A DNA stretch of 58,719 nt. It comes from Paenibacillus elgii NBRC 100335 (GTDB lineage Bacteria > Bacillota > Bacilli > Paenibacillales > NBRC-103111). Under the pieces are notes generated by a model. The model saw only the letters and a list, made by a program, of their open reading frames with translations, ran no database searches and was not told the DNA's origin. Below, one piece after another: positions 16,613 through 25,051 of the stretch. Numbering within the stretch: the first letter of the stretch is position 1; each line of letters opens with the position of its first letter. Position numbers and translations under genes: made by a program. The stretch is taken from NCBI RefSeq assembly GCF_004000865.1, contig NZ_BIMB01000044.1:1-58719 (forward strand). Reading direction: 5' to 3'.

Positions 16613-17329
16613 GTGCAAATAACTTATACGCCTACACAAATTGCGAATGCACTAAACGTCAGCACGACCACATTGAGGAGATATGAAGAGCAAGGATTAA
16701 TTCCCGATGTGCCGAGAACCGCAGGAAACCATCGAACCTACATGCCCATTCATGTTCAAGCTTTTAGGACGATCAGATCCTTGTTGAAAGGATATGAGAT
16801 CCCCGTTGTTTATGATGCAATGAGAAGAATTAAGAACGGAGATAGGATTCAGGCACTTTGGTTAGTGAATCACGAGCTGCATCAGATTCAAGAAGAAAAG
16901 CAACGAGTGGAAGAAATACTTGCCATGGTCAAAAACGCCGATTTCACCATGTATAGGAATGTGAAAATAACGAATGCGATGTCGATTGGAAAAGTAGCGG
17001 AGATTGCCGGAGTAAACACTTCTGCGATCAGACATTGGGAGAAAGAGGGGCTGATTCGCTCCGAAAGAGATAAGGACAATGGGTACAGGATCTTTACCGT
17101 ACCTGAATTAAGAAAAATATTGGTCATAAGCAGCTTAAGAAGAACCGTCTATTATATTGAAAATATGAAGCAGCTTCTACATGATTTGGACGTACACAGT
17201 TATTCCAAAATCGATCGATCGCTTCAGCTTGCGCTGCAAAATTTAAACCAGCAGCTTACCATGAAATTCGGGGGAATCGCGGAAATCATGAAATTTATCG
17301 ATTTTTACAAAATAGAAGACGGATGTTAG
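16613..17329 (+). CDS. MerR-family regulator with two HTH domains in one chain
   Basis: 238 aa from GTG 16613 (AGGAGTGGGAAG upstream). Residues 1-70 are a MerR DNA-binding domain: YTPTQIANALNVSTTTLRRY, then EEQGLIPDVPRTAGNHRTYM. Residues about 122-190 contain a second one: MSIGKVAEIAGVNTSAIRHW, EKEGLIRSERDKDNGYRIFT. Each has the helix-turn-helix plus wing. A helical linker (about 85-115) joins them. Normal MerR proteins have one HTH and dimerise by a C-terminal coil. Here one chain may recognise both halves of a palindrome, or a dimer may contact four half-sites; two palindromes lie in the adjacent divergent promoter. Confidence 0.85.
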   Translation: MQITYTPTQIANALNVSTTTLRRYEEQGLIPDVPRTAGNHRTYMPIHVQAFRTIRSLLKGYEIPVVYDAMRRIKNGDRIQALWLVNHELHQIQEEKQRVEEILAMVKNADFTMYRNVKITNAMSIGKVAEIAGVNTSAIRHWEKEGLIRSERDKDNGYRIFTVPELRKILVISSLRRTVYYIENMKQLLHDLDVHSYSKIDRSLQLALQNLNQQLTMKFGGIAEIMKFIDFYKIEDGC

Positions 17330-17352
17330 CGGATCGTCTAAACGGTTTTTAT

Positions 17353-17405
17353 TTGACAAAATAAGCGCCTAGGGCCATAATAAACATGTTTAAAAGCTTA
17401 AACAT
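17353..17405 (+). promoter_or_regulatory. arsR-type promoter and palindromic operator
   Basis: TTGACA (17353-17358) and CATAAT (17376-17381) are 17 bp apart. Just after lies the 20-bp palindrome ATGTTTAAAAGCTTAAACAT (17386-17405), over the start of transcription. A near-identical palindrome precedes the next gene. Confidence 0.82.
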
Positions 17406-17420
17406 ATAAGGGTGATTGCG

Positions 17421-17741
17421 ATGGAAGCCTCGAATTGTCAAAACAGAGAGCGTGTGTTGGAAACATTCCAATTAACGACGGCGATTTTTCAAGCCTTAGG
17501 CGATGAGAATCGGCAGCATATCATTATGCTCTTGCTGGAGCACGGCAGCCTGAACGTAAATCAAATCACCGATCAGATGGCAATCTCCAGACCGGCCGTT
17601 TCGCATCACCTGAAAATATTGCGACAAGCCGGCTTGATTACCTTCGACAGGAATGGGAATGAGAAGTTTTATTCGATAAGCTCGGGTGAATTCCTGGTCA
17701 AAATTAAAAACCTCATTACGGCGATTGAAGCAGGGATATAA
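17421..17741 (+). CDS. ArsR-family winged-helix repressor
   Basis: 106 aa from ATG 17421, with AAGGGTGA upstream; a GTG at 17412 lies inside that site. The fold is clear: FQALGDENRQHIIMLLLEHG, NVNQITDQMAISRPAVSHHL, KILRQAGLITFDRNGNEKFY. No obvious metal-binding CxC or CxxC is present in the recognition helix, and the single early Cys (NCQN) is not a known metal site, so a non-metal ligand or simple derepression is more likely. It is followed by an EamA exporter with the same operator in front of each gene. Confidence 0.9.
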   Translation: MEASNCQNRERVLETFQLTTAIFQALGDENRQHIIMLLLEHGSLNVNQITDQMAISRPAVSHHLKILRQAGLITFDRNGNEKFYSISSGEFLVKIKNLITAIEAGI

Positions 17742-17757
17742 AAATTTTTTGAAGTCT

Positions 17758-17777
17758 ATGTTTAAATTTTTAAACAT
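17758..17777. promoter_or_regulatory. Second copy of the ArsR operator
   Basis: ATGTTTAAATTTTTAAACAT, 9-bp arms with a TT centre, sharing ATGTTTAA...TTAAACAT with the site at 17386-17405. It lies 30 bp before the EamA start, so the exporter is probably controlled separately as well as by read-through. Confidence 0.75.
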
Positions 17778-17806
17778 ATAAACGATATGATGTTAGGAGA
17801 ATGGTT

Positions 17807-18718
17807 ATGAAGAGCAGTAGCAGTAAACCGTGGAAGGGCATCTATTGGCTGATGCTGGCGGTACCTTTATTTTGGGGTGGATCTTTTTCGATGGCGGAGC
17901 ATGTCGTATCGGAAATTCCGCCGCTTGTCGCTGCGACCCTTCGTTTTGCTCTCGCAGGCTTGCTGTTAATGCTGGTCGTCACTTTGAAATCGGAATGGAA
18001 CATGTCCGTGTTAAAGCGAAGATGGAAGGGACTGCTTTTTGTATCGTTAACCGGGATTTTTGGCTATAATGCTTTGTTCTTTTTGGGTCTGAAATATACG
18101 TCTGCGATTAATGGGTCGTTGATCATCGCGACCATGCCTGTTTTTGTTACGGTAGGAGCCGTGTTCTTCTTGAAGGAAGCGTGGAGCGGCAGGACAGGAC
18201 TCAGCTTGGTTTTATCGCTGGTTGGCGTGGTCGTTGTCATTACGAAAGGGTCTTTCCATACGATGAGCACCCTATCTTTTAATACGGGAGACATTTTGTT
18301 TTTTGCCGCGTTAGCTTGTGGGGTTATGTATGGTTTGCTTGGAAAAGCAGTCATGAAGGAGGTATCCCCGCTATTGGCAACGACTCTGATGACTTTGATC
18401 GGCTCCGTGTTTCTTGGGGGCAGCTCGTTGGTTGAAGGAGGATGGGGAAAGGTTCCTTCTCTATCATCTCATGGGTGGCTGGAAATGGTATATATGGTCC
18501 TGTTCGGTACGCTGGTCGGCTATGTCATCTTTAATAAAGGGGTTGAACAGATCGGGGCGAGCCGGGCCAGTATTTACCTGAACCTGACGCCCATTGTGAC
18601 AACCTTGTTCTCTGTCGTACTATATGACACGATGATGACATGGCAGCAAGTGCTCGGGATGGCCATGGTGTTGGCCGGAATTGGCTTGGCGACGATCGGA
18701 AGAGTTGAGAGATCATAG
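17807..18718 (+). CDS. EamA/DMT-family transporter
   Basis: 303 aa from ATG 17807; TAGGAGA lies six bases before it, too close to the in-frame ATG at 17801. Ten hydrophobic segments form two EamA repeats: PLFWGGSFSMAEHVVSEIPP opens the first and DILFFAALACGVMYGLLGKA the second. The late motif GASRASIYLNLTPIVTTLFS is a hallmark of the family. Members export amino acids, metabolites or drugs. It is controlled by the upstream ArsR gene, judging by the shared palindromes. The substrate is unknown. Confidence 0.9.
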   Translation: MKSSSSKPWKGIYWLMLAVPLFWGGSFSMAEHVVSEIPPLVAATLRFALAGLLLMLVVTLKSEWNMSVLKRRWKGLLFVSLTGIFGYNALFFLGLKYTSAINGSLIIATMPVFVTVGAVFFLKEAWSGRTGLSLVLSLVGVVVVITKGSFHTMSTLSFNTGDILFFAALACGVMYGLLGKAVMKEVSPLLATTLMTLIGSVFLGGSSLVEGGWGKVPSLSSHGWLEMVYMVLFGTLVGYVIFNKGVEQIGASRASIYLNLTPIVTTLFSVVLYDTMMTWQQVLGMAMVLAGIGLATIGRVERS

Positions 18719-18798
18719 AGGTGGACAAGGATGCTCTTGCTAAAAAAGCTGACGACCGCTAAAGTGCGGGCGCCAGCTCGTCGAGTGGAGTTTTCCTT

Positions 18799-18822
18799 TG
18801 TCTGCGCTAGACAGACTTTTTA
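18799..18822 (+). terminator. Intrinsic terminator after EamA gene
   Basis: GTCTG / CAGAC stem with a 7-nt loop and TTTTTA tail, about 80 bp after the stop. A second weak hairpin, CCGC-taaagt-GCGG, lies between. Confidence 0.6.
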
Positions 18823-18943
18823 TTCCTGCTTGCTTCGCTTATGAACGTTTGATCCCAGCAACAAGGTAGGCCTTGAGGTCGGATGGCTTTCACTTGCCCA
18901 TAAATCGTAAATGGGGTAATCCTTTTCAGGTGAGGCCCTCTTT

Positions 18944-19759
18944 TCATTTTTTGAACAGAATATCGCCCGTCTGTGCGGAAATGTTGAGCGTTGCACTCTC
19001 GGATTGAGCCTCACCCACATATCCATGAAGTTCTTTGGAAACAACCGTTGTGGTATTTGTTGCTTTTTCAAGAGAAACCTGATTATCAATATTCCCTAGT
19101 TTCGTTGATAGATTTACATATAGAGGCGCTGATTGATCAGGTAGATTGAATTCAACGTTACCAAGGTTCGTAGATATGTTACTGCTTTTCTTGCCAAGTA
19201 CATCCCTTACGGTGATGTTGCCGGCACTGCTGCTCACATTTAAGTGTTGGACCGACAATTCTGACTCAACGGATATGTTGCCAAATCCGTTATCTATCTC
19301 AAGGGAGTTGAAGTCTTTATAAGGAAGACGGATGGTTAACGATGGCAATGGCCCCGTATTTATGCTCTTCTTTTGTTCCTGTTTAAGCATAATCAGTAAT
19401 GTTCCATCTTGGATCGACGTAGTCACCTTGGTGTCCATTCCTTTTGAATTGCCCTTGGATAGTTCCCATTCTGCTTGATTGATTTGTTTGTCGCCTATGA
19501 CTGTAACTGTAGCAGCGCTACTCTTGATTTTTAGGGAATGAATGTTATTTACATCAATTTGAGAAATATCCCCTTTTACTGTATTCGAGACATTTCCATT
19601 GTCCGATGTTTCTGAGTTTACAATTGTGTTCGTCGGTATAGAAGAGTTTTGCTGGGACGAACTTGGTGTACTGGTGACGGAGGATTCTTTCGTACATCCG
19701 GCGAGTACGATACTGGCAGCGGCCAGGAGTATCATAGTTAACTTCATGTTGTTATTCAA
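18944..19759 (-). CDS. DUF4097-type lipoprotein (LiaG-like beta-repeat)
   Basis: 271 aa. TTG 19759 is favoured, because AAAGGAAG lies eight bases upstream; the ATG at 19747 would be too distant. The signal peptide ends in VLAGC with Cys22 lipidated, followed by a Ser/Thr/Asn-rich linker. From about residue 65 short strands repeat with the pattern of DUF4097 putative adhesins (LEIDNGFGNISVES, NVSSSAGNITVRDV, NLSTKLGNID, ISAQTGDILF). Similar proteins are found beside two-component or LiaFSR-type envelope-stress genes. It lies downstream of an ABC exporter on the same strand, so it may be an envelope accessory of that module. Confidence 0.8.
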   Translation of the reverse strand: MNNNMKLTMILLAAASIVLAGCTKESSVTSTPSSSQQNSSIPTNTIVNSETSDNGNVSNTVKGDISQIDVNNIHSLKIKSSAATVTVIGDKQINQAEWELSKGNSKGMDTKVTTSIQDGTLLIMLKQEQKKSINTGPLPSLTIRLPYKDFNSLEIDNGFGNISVESELSVQHLNVSSSAGNITVRDVLGKKSSNISTNLGNVEFNLPDQSAPLYVNLSTKLGNIDNQVSLEKATNTTTVVSKELHGYVGEAQSESATLNISAQTGDILFKK

Positions 19760-19811
19760 ATGTGTATCTTCCTTTCTTCTGCATTAGATGTGTTGAATAT
19801 ACTCTCCCAAG

Positions 19812-20504
19812 TTAACGTATATCGATTTGATCAATTTTGCGAATCGCCATGTATCCGACCGCTAGGCCAATCGCGGCTAGCAGAATTGGAACGATAATAA
19901 TGTCATTCAAGTTGAATCCGCCACTGTCCGAGCAGGTCAGCAATACGATGATGACGGAGGATACAATGGTCGTCGGACTAGAATATTTGCGCATCCCGAA
20001 GTAGAGCGGAATCAGCGCCATGAAGCTTGCCGCCAGCGCATGGAAGCCTAATTTCGCGGCGTGCTGCAACACGAGCGTCAGCGTCAGTTCACCCGGCACG
20101 AAATGTGTGAATGAGTTGATGACAACATACAACGTACTCAAAATAATCATGGAAACCACGGTACATAGAAAAGTGAACGCGATTACGACCATAAGCTTAG
20201 CCGCAATGATTTTGTGACGTTTGATCGGGTACATGAACAAGACGGTAATCGTCTTATGGTTGAACTCATCGATGACGAATCGCCCCAGCAAGACGGCGGC
20301 GAAAATAATAAATGTCCCTCTCGCAAATACATCTATCATAGAAAACACCCTGCTATAATTTTCAAATACGTTTATGCCGTACATCTTCGGCGAATAGCTT
20401 ATTAACATCATGAATCCGAAAATGATCAGAGTAGCGATCGCCGCGCTGCGAATATACCCCATGATTTTAAATTTTCTTAGCTCCAGCTTCATCAAATTAA
20501 GCAT
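19812..20504 (-). CDS. ABC-2 type permease of peptide-antibiotic exporter
   Basis: 230 aa from ATG 20504 (MLNLMKLELRKFKIMGY). The ribosome binding site GGAGGTGGAG lies inside the end of the ATPase gene, and the two frames overlap by 8 bp (ATGCTTAA), a translational-coupling layout. Six hydrophobic segments; FVIDEFNHKTITVLFMYPIK matches the loop of BcrB/LanE-type permeases. With the ATPase it would form an exporter that removes bacitracin- or lantibiotic-like compounds from the membrane. The specific substrate is not known. Confidence 0.85.
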   Translation of the reverse strand: MLNLMKLELRKFKIMGYIRSAAIATLIIFGFMMLISYSPKMYGINVFENYSRVFSMIDVFARGTFIIFAAVLLGRFVIDEFNHKTITVLFMYPIKRHKIIAAKLMVVIAFTFLCTVVSMIILSTLYVVINSFTHFVPGELTLTLVLQHAAKLGFHALAASFMALIPLYFGMRKYSSPTTIVSSVIIVLLTCSDSGGFNLNDIIIVPILLAAIGLAVGYMAIRKIDQIDIR

Positions 20505-21420
20505 GTACTCCACCTCCATTCAACACTTGCAAAAAGTAATCCTCTAACGAGCCGCTTCGTTTATGAATCGAATCAATAACCACTTCATTCATGATCAAGG
20601 TTTTAGTAATTTCGCTTTGTGCTATATGCTGGTCATAGATTCGTATGAATTGATTGTCGATGACTCGGATATTGTTCAATTGAAGTTTATCCGTTAAGAC
20701 ATAAGCAGCCCGGCTGCAATTCGTCGTCATGATCTCGATGTAATTCGTCGTCATGCCGCGAATTTCGTCCATCGCGATCTCTCGCAGTAACCGACCGCCT
20801 TGAATGACGCCAATTGTATCCGCAATTTGCTCGATCTCGCCTAGAATGTGGCTGGAGATCAATAGCGTCGTGCCATATTCCTTGCACAACATGCGGAATA
20901 CGTCTCTTAACTCTTTGATCCCTAGCGGATCGAGTCCATTGATCGGTTCGTCGAAAATAAGCAGCTCCGGTTTGGTCGTAATAGCGCGGGCGATCCCCAG
21001 GCGCTGTTTCATCCCGAGCGAGAAGGTCTTTACTTTCTTCTTGCCCGTATCGACCAGATTCACAAGTTCCAGCGCTTCATCAATCGCCTTCTTGTTGTAG
21101 TACCCCATATAATCGCAATGCAGTTCCAGATTCTCGCGGGCAGTCAGCTTATCATAGAACACCGGGTATTCAATAATTGTTCCCATGCGTCCCAGAAGAT
21201 GATAGGAATTCGGCATTAGCTTCTCTCCAAATAGCTCGATCTCCCCACTCGTCGGCTTGACGAGATTCGTAATCATCTTCATCACTGTCGTTTTTCCCGC
21301 GCCGTTGGGACCCAAGAATCCGTAGATTTCGCCTTTCTTCATATTCATATTGACATTCGAGATGACTTCCTGCCCTTGAAAAGCCTTGGTCAATCGATTC
21401 GTTCGTACGATATGCTCCAT
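20497..21420 (-). CDS. ABC transporter ATPase, BcrA type
   Basis: 307 aa. Walker A GPNGAGKT (37-44), Q-loop region near IIEYPVFYDKLTARENLELH, ABC signature FSLGMKQRLGIARA, Walker B LLIFDEPINGLD and the switch His in LISSHIL are all present. YDKLTARENL and the C-terminal region (RSGSLEDYFLQVLN) are characteristic of bacitracin/lantibiotic self-protection ATPases. It is the first gene of an ABC unit downstream of a two-component system, from which it is separated by a terminator, so it has its own promoter. Confidence 0.93.
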   Translation of the reverse strand: MEHIVRTNRLTKAFQGQEVISNVNMNMKKGEIYGFLGPNGAGKTTVMKMITNLVKPTSGEIELFGEKLMPNSYHLLGRMGTIIEYPVFYDKLTARENLELHCDYMGYYNKKAIDEALELVNLVDTGKKKVKTFSLGMKQRLGIARAITTKPELLIFDEPINGLDPLGIKELRDVFRMLCKEYGTTLLISSHILGEIEQIADTIGVIQGGRLLREIAMDEIRGMTTNYIEIMTTNCSRAAYVLTDKLQLNNIRVIDNQFIRIYDQHIAQSEITKTLIMNEVVIDSIHKRSGSLEDYFLQVLNGGGVHA

Positions 21421-21447
21421 ACTCTTTTCTCCCCTCGCTCACTCATA

Positions 21448-21510
21448 ACTATATCTTACAGGACGTTATCTTCTTTTTTCTTACTTCACTCTTACGAATT
21501 TCTTAAGCGG
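21448..21510 (-). promoter_or_regulatory. Candidate activated promoter of the ABC exporter
   Basis: On the minus strand a -10-like TATAGT (21453-21448) has no recognisable -35. Upstream are spaced TAAGA repeats (TTAAGAAATTCGTAAGAG, then GTAAGAAA), a direct-repeat layout often bound by OmpR-family regulators. This would fit activation by the adjacent response regulator. Confidence 0.4.
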
Positions 21511-21530
21511 ACTCTATGTGTGATGATGCA

Positions 21531-21553
21531 TGAAAAAACTCATGAAATGAGTT
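21531..21553 (-). terminator. Terminator after histidine kinase
   Basis: Read on the minus strand, AACTCAT-ttc-ATGAGTT is followed by TTTTTC, 20 bp past the kinase stop. It separates the two-component genes from the ABC genes. Confidence 0.7.
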
Positions 21554-21573
21554 AACCCTCCTCAATTCATGAG

Positions 21574-22509
21574 CTAGTATTGTACTTTTTTCAATTGAAC
21601 GGTAAACACCGTTAACTCATAAGGCTTGCTGCGGAGGTGGATGGACCCGCCCATACTCTCCACCAACCGCTTCGTAATGGTAAGACCCAGTCCGCTGCCT
21701 TGATAGAACTTATTCCGCGAATCTTCCAGCGTATACATCCGTTCAAACACATGATCGATATGCATCGCATCAATGCCCTTTCCCCGGTCCCATATATCCA
21801 CATAGACAGAAGATTCATCTTCCCGGAGCGTCAAACCGAGCTGCTTGCCGTGATTGCCATATTTAATACTGTTCGAGATCAGATTGTTCAGCACGCGGTG
21901 CAGCGCCTCATCATTACCGAAGCCATAAATCGGATGATCCGGGATCTCGATATGGACGAGGTAACCTTGCTCCGTAAGAATGTCGTAATAAGCCAGAATC
22001 GTCGTGCCGCAACGTTCATTCATGAGAATTCGGGTCATCGGCATATCTTGATCCCCGGACTCCAGCTTAGCCAAATCGAAGAAATCGTGAATGAGCGCCA
22101 ACGTCTCTTGGGTTTTGACAGACACTTTGCCCAGCAAACGTTCGCGCTCCTCTGCATGCATCGCCGGATCGAGATGGAGCATCTCAATATAACCCAGTAC
22201 GACAGTCAAGGGGGTCCTCAGATCGTGCGAAATATTCGATACCATCTTTTTCATCGATATTTCCATCTTGGCATAGTCAGAGTACATCTGATGCTGCGCC
22301 TCCAAGAGCCGGTTGATCTCCATCAGCAGCGCTTTGAACTCCCGGTCGTTCGTCATGAGCAATAACTTCTCATGGGTAGCGTGGGATGATATACGTTCGA
22401 TCTCTGATCGCAACCGGCGCAATTGCTTGCGGTGGCCCGCGCGATTAACCGCCTGATAGATGACTAAACAGATAAGAATCGCGATCATCATCAATAGAAT
22501 GAGCGTCAT
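21574..22509 (-). CDS. Sensor histidine kinase with a single membrane segment
   Basis: 311 aa from ATG 22509, one base after the response-regulator stop; a TTG further upstream overlaps that gene. A single hydrophobic segment (1-20) is followed by a coiled linker, the H-box MVSNISHDLRTPL (His95), the N-box NNLISNSIKYG, the G1 box DIWDRGKGI and G2 GSGLGL. No extracellular domain is present, as in the short kinases that Firmicutes pair with BcrA/LanF-type exporters and in which the transporter often acts as sensor. It probably phosphorylates the regulator encoded immediately upstream. Confidence 0.92.
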   Translation of the reverse strand: MTLILLMMIAILICLVIYQAVNRAGHRKQLRRLRSEIERISSHATHEKLLLMTNDREFKALLMEINRLLEAQHQMYSDYAKMEISMKKMVSNISHDLRTPLTVVLGYIEMLHLDPAMHAEERERLLGKVSVKTQETLALIHDFFDLAKLESGDQDMPMTRILMNERCGTTILAYYDILTEQGYLVHIEIPDHPIYGFGNDEALHRVLNNLISNSIKYGNHGKQLGLTLREDESSVYVDIWDRGKGIDAMHIDHVFERMYTLEDSRNKFYQGSGLGLTITKRLVESMGGSIHLRSKPYELTVFTVQLKKVQY

Positions 22510-22510
22510 C

Positions 22511-23230
22511 TTAGCGGCCTTCCCACTTGTAGCCAATGCCCCATAGCGTCTTAATATACCGCGGCTCTGACGGGTTATCTTCTATCTTGTCCCGCAGCCT
22601 GCTCATATGAACATTAATGACGTTCTCGTCGCCGTAATAGTCATCGTTCCATACCTTCGCGTAAATTTGTGCTTTCGTAAAGACGCGATTGGGATGCGCT
22701 GCGAATAGTCGCAGAATCTCGAACTCTTTGGATGTTAATTTTATCGGCTCCTCGTGCTTGAAGACGGCAAAATTGTCGGAATCGATCCGTAAATCGCCCA
22801 TGTTCAGGATGTTATGCATCGGCGCAACCTTCGTCTCAACGCTCGCGTATTGCGTCGCCCGCCGGATGATCGCCTTCAGTCTCGCAGACAATTCGATCAT
22901 CGAGAAAGGTTTCTCAATGTAGTCGTCTGCACCGAACCCGAGGCCTAACGCCTTGTCGATGTCGCTGTCCTTCGCGGACATAATCAAGATCGGCACATGG
23001 CTGTAAGTCCGAATGCGGCGGATGACTTCCATTCCATCGATCTTGGGCATCATAAGATCGACGAGTAACAGATCAAATCGCCCCTGCGCCTGCTCGAATT
23101 TCCGAAGTCCCTCGTCGCCATCCCCGGCAACGGTCACCGCATATCCTTCTTTCGTTAAATAAGTCTCAACCATTTCTACAATGGCTTGATCATCTTCCAT
23201 AATGAATATTGAATGATTTATAATGAACAA
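22511..23230 (-). CDS. OmpR-family response regulator
   Basis: About 239 aa. The receiver has the acidic pocket MEDD, the phospho-acceptor Asp58 (numbered from TTG 23230) in LLLVDLMMPKIDG, and Lys in DDYIEKPFS. The winged helix is complete to the C-terminus (FEILRLFAAHPNRVFTKAQI, ENVINVHMSRLRDKIE, GIGYKWEGR). The start is uncertain: TTG 23230 directly touches the ribosome binding site GGAAAGGA, while an ATT at 23224 has better spacing. It is the first gene of the regulator-kinase operon and probably controls the downstream ABC exporter. Confidence 0.92.
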   Translation of the reverse strand: MFIINHSIFIMEDDQAIVEMVETYLTKEGYAVTVAGDGDEGLRKFEQAQGRFDLLLVDLMMPKIDGMEVIRRIRTYSHVPILIMSAKDSDIDKALGLGFGADDYIEKPFSMIELSARLKAIIRRATQYASVETKVAPMHNILNMGDLRIDSDNFAVFKHEEPIKLTSKEFEILRLFAAHPNRVFTKAQIYAKVWNDDYYGDENVINVHMSRLRDKIEDNPSEPRYIKTLWGIGYKWEGR

Positions 23231-23710
23231 TCCTTTCCACGCTTGCTATGACTTTTCATTTCATTAGTATAACAAAAAAAGTACCGCAAGCTCATTATAA
23301 TCCGATCATCCCCAATCGAGATATGACCGTTCGCCCAATAATACTATATAGACGGCTGAAAATAACCTATCACTTCATACAAGGAATTCACGTTGTTAAC
23401 GACCTTGGAATAGGAAAAACCCGGCTTTTTAACTATTTTGTAATACACATTCAGTCTTTCTGGGCATTTTAGAATGGCTGCCGTCTATCGTTTCGATAGA
23501 TTCACCAAAGGTTAATTTTTTCGTGATGCCCCTTTCGCAACCTCCATCCTATGCAAAAACAGCTAGATCTTTCAAGAGTGGCCGAAGGGTATAGAAGGAT
23601 CGAGTTTTTACTATATGTAAACATCAATCTTGTCATTTTAACAAATGTAAATTTTTTATTTTATTGTTATGGAATATTGTTTTATATTCTTAGGGGAGGT
23701 TGGTTTTTTC
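23231..23710. other. 480-bp non-coding gap between divergent regulators
   Basis: It holds the promoters of the response regulator (minus) and the XRE-TPR gene (plus). A minus-strand -10-like TATACT is at 23271-23266, without a good -35. A perfect 7-bp palindrome TCTATCG-ttt-CGATAGA lies at 23484-23500. The last 70 bases before the XRE gene are very A/T-rich. No convincing open frame was found. Confidence 0.5.
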
Positions 23711-25051
23711 GTGCGGGTCGTTAATCGCTCTTTGCGTTGGGAAATTGAAGACCAAATGAAGCTGCATGGTTATAATATCAATCAATTGGCGGAACTCTCT
23801 GGGATTAATACAGGCAATCTAAGCATGGCCTTGAATGGCATTTCCCGATCAATGACGATCAACCAACTGGATGCCCTGGCCAAAGTTTTCGGAAAGGTGC
23901 CCGGATGGTTGTATGAGCTGTACACGGAAGAATGTATCTCCGAAGATAAATTGTCCCGGCCGCGGTTAGTTCCGTATTTGGTACGAAGTGCCGAGGTTGG
24001 CAGAAACGATTGTATTGATGCGGTCGTATCTAAAATTCTTGATAACCCAAAAAACGTGCAAATCATCTTTGCTGCGGCAGAGAAGCTATTCAATAAGGGA
24101 AAACAAAAAGAATCGGAACGCTTTTATGAAATTGTTGTGGAGAACGTCAAAGACAGCTTTTCCGAAATGCTGGTGATGAGTCACTATAGGTTATTTACGG
24201 TCACGCAAGGTACGGATGCGGAAAAGAATTGGAAGGCCGTTATCCGATTTGATCCGTTTCGAAACCGGTTGCCGGAGAGTTATCGTTTGGACGCGTTGTA
24301 CCAATTAGCGCGAGTTTGTTATTCATTGAAAAAGTGGAGCGAGGTTGAAGAATATGCGGGCGAGCTGGTGGAGCTAAGTACTGTTCTATGCGGCGATGAA
24401 GAGGTAGCGCCTAAACGGCATCCCGTGTATTATTACGGTAAGGGACTCTTGTATAAAGGAGCTGTGTTGGAAAGACGAGGGGTATATGACCGAGCAAAAG
24501 AATATGTGCTTAATTACATGAATTTAGAATGGCCAGATCCTCTCGATGAATCTGGCCAAAAAGAAGTGGAACAGTTTAAGATTTGGGGGAAAGCGAATTT
24601 ATACACGCTTGAAGTATTGTCTGGAAACAAAGGCATTATTAATGAATATGCCGACTATCTAGCAGGCCTTAACCGATTAAACGACGTTGTGGCCGGATTG
24701 AATGCTATCATTGCGTCAGCGAATACATATGAGTTCAATGTTGATCATGTGCTGGCGCGTTTTTCTGGCTCTATTGCACGTTTCGATTTATTTAATCATG
24801 ATCCGATTCTTTCAGAACGACATCTTCGATACAGGTATCATAAAGCTATTTATGAGTTCAGGCATGGCCGAATTCGAGAGGGACTTGATGAGACATTACA
24901 TTGTCTTTCCTTAGCCAACGATATGAAAAAGTATGAAGATGGTTTTCAATGCGTCACGTTATTTGAATCTTATCGAGAACGGGCCTCGGCTCAGCAATTG
25001 AAAATGTATCGGTCAGCCATGGGCGTGAGAGAGGAGGTGTATTTAGAATGA
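23711..25051 (+). CDS. XRE-family regulator with TPR-like C-terminal domain (RRNPP type)
   Basis: 446 aa from GTG 23711, ten bases after AGGGGAGGT; the in-frame ATG at 23669 has no ribosome binding site. Residues about 7-66 are an XRE HTH (GYNINQLAELSGINTGNLSM, ALNGISRSMTINQLDALAKV). The remaining 370 residues are helical in pairs (EKLFNKGKQKESERFYEIVV, YQLARVCYSLKKWSEVEEYA), like the TPR peptide-receptor domain of PlcR, NprR and AimR. Its TGA overlaps the ATG of a gene for a short secreted peptide. By analogy it is a cytoplasmic receptor that changes DNA binding when the reimported peptide binds. No terminator separates the two. Confidence 0.85.
   Translation: MRVVNRSLRWEIEDQMKLHGYNINQLAELSGINTGNLSMALNGISRSMTINQLDALAKVFGKVPGWLYELYTEECISEDKLSRPRLVPYLVRSAEVGRNDCIDAVVSKILDNPKNVQIIFAAAEKLFNKGKQKESERFYEIVVENVKDSFSEMLVMSHYRLFTVTQGTDAEKNWKAVIRFDPFRNRLPESYRLDALYQLARVCYSLKKWSEVEEYAGELVELSTVLCGDEEVAPKRHPVYYYGKGLLYKGAVLERRGVYDRAKEYVLNYMNLEWPDPLDESGQKEVEQFKIWGKANLYTLEVLSGNKGIINEYADYLAGLNRLNDVVAGLNAIIASANTYEFNVDHVLARFSGSIARFDLFNHDPILSERHLRYRYHKAIYEFRHGRIREGLDETLHCLSLANDMKKYEDGFQCVTLFESYRERASAQQLKMYRSAMGVREEVYLE

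Noticed and set aside
18731..18844. 37-codon ORF after the EamA gene
   Set aside because: It has a fair ribosome binding site, but its second half is the terminator hairpin and its T tail, and the peptide has no recognisable feature.
21637..22365. 242-aa frame opposite the histidine kinase
   Set aside because: Antisense to a kinase with all catalytic boxes; shadow frame.
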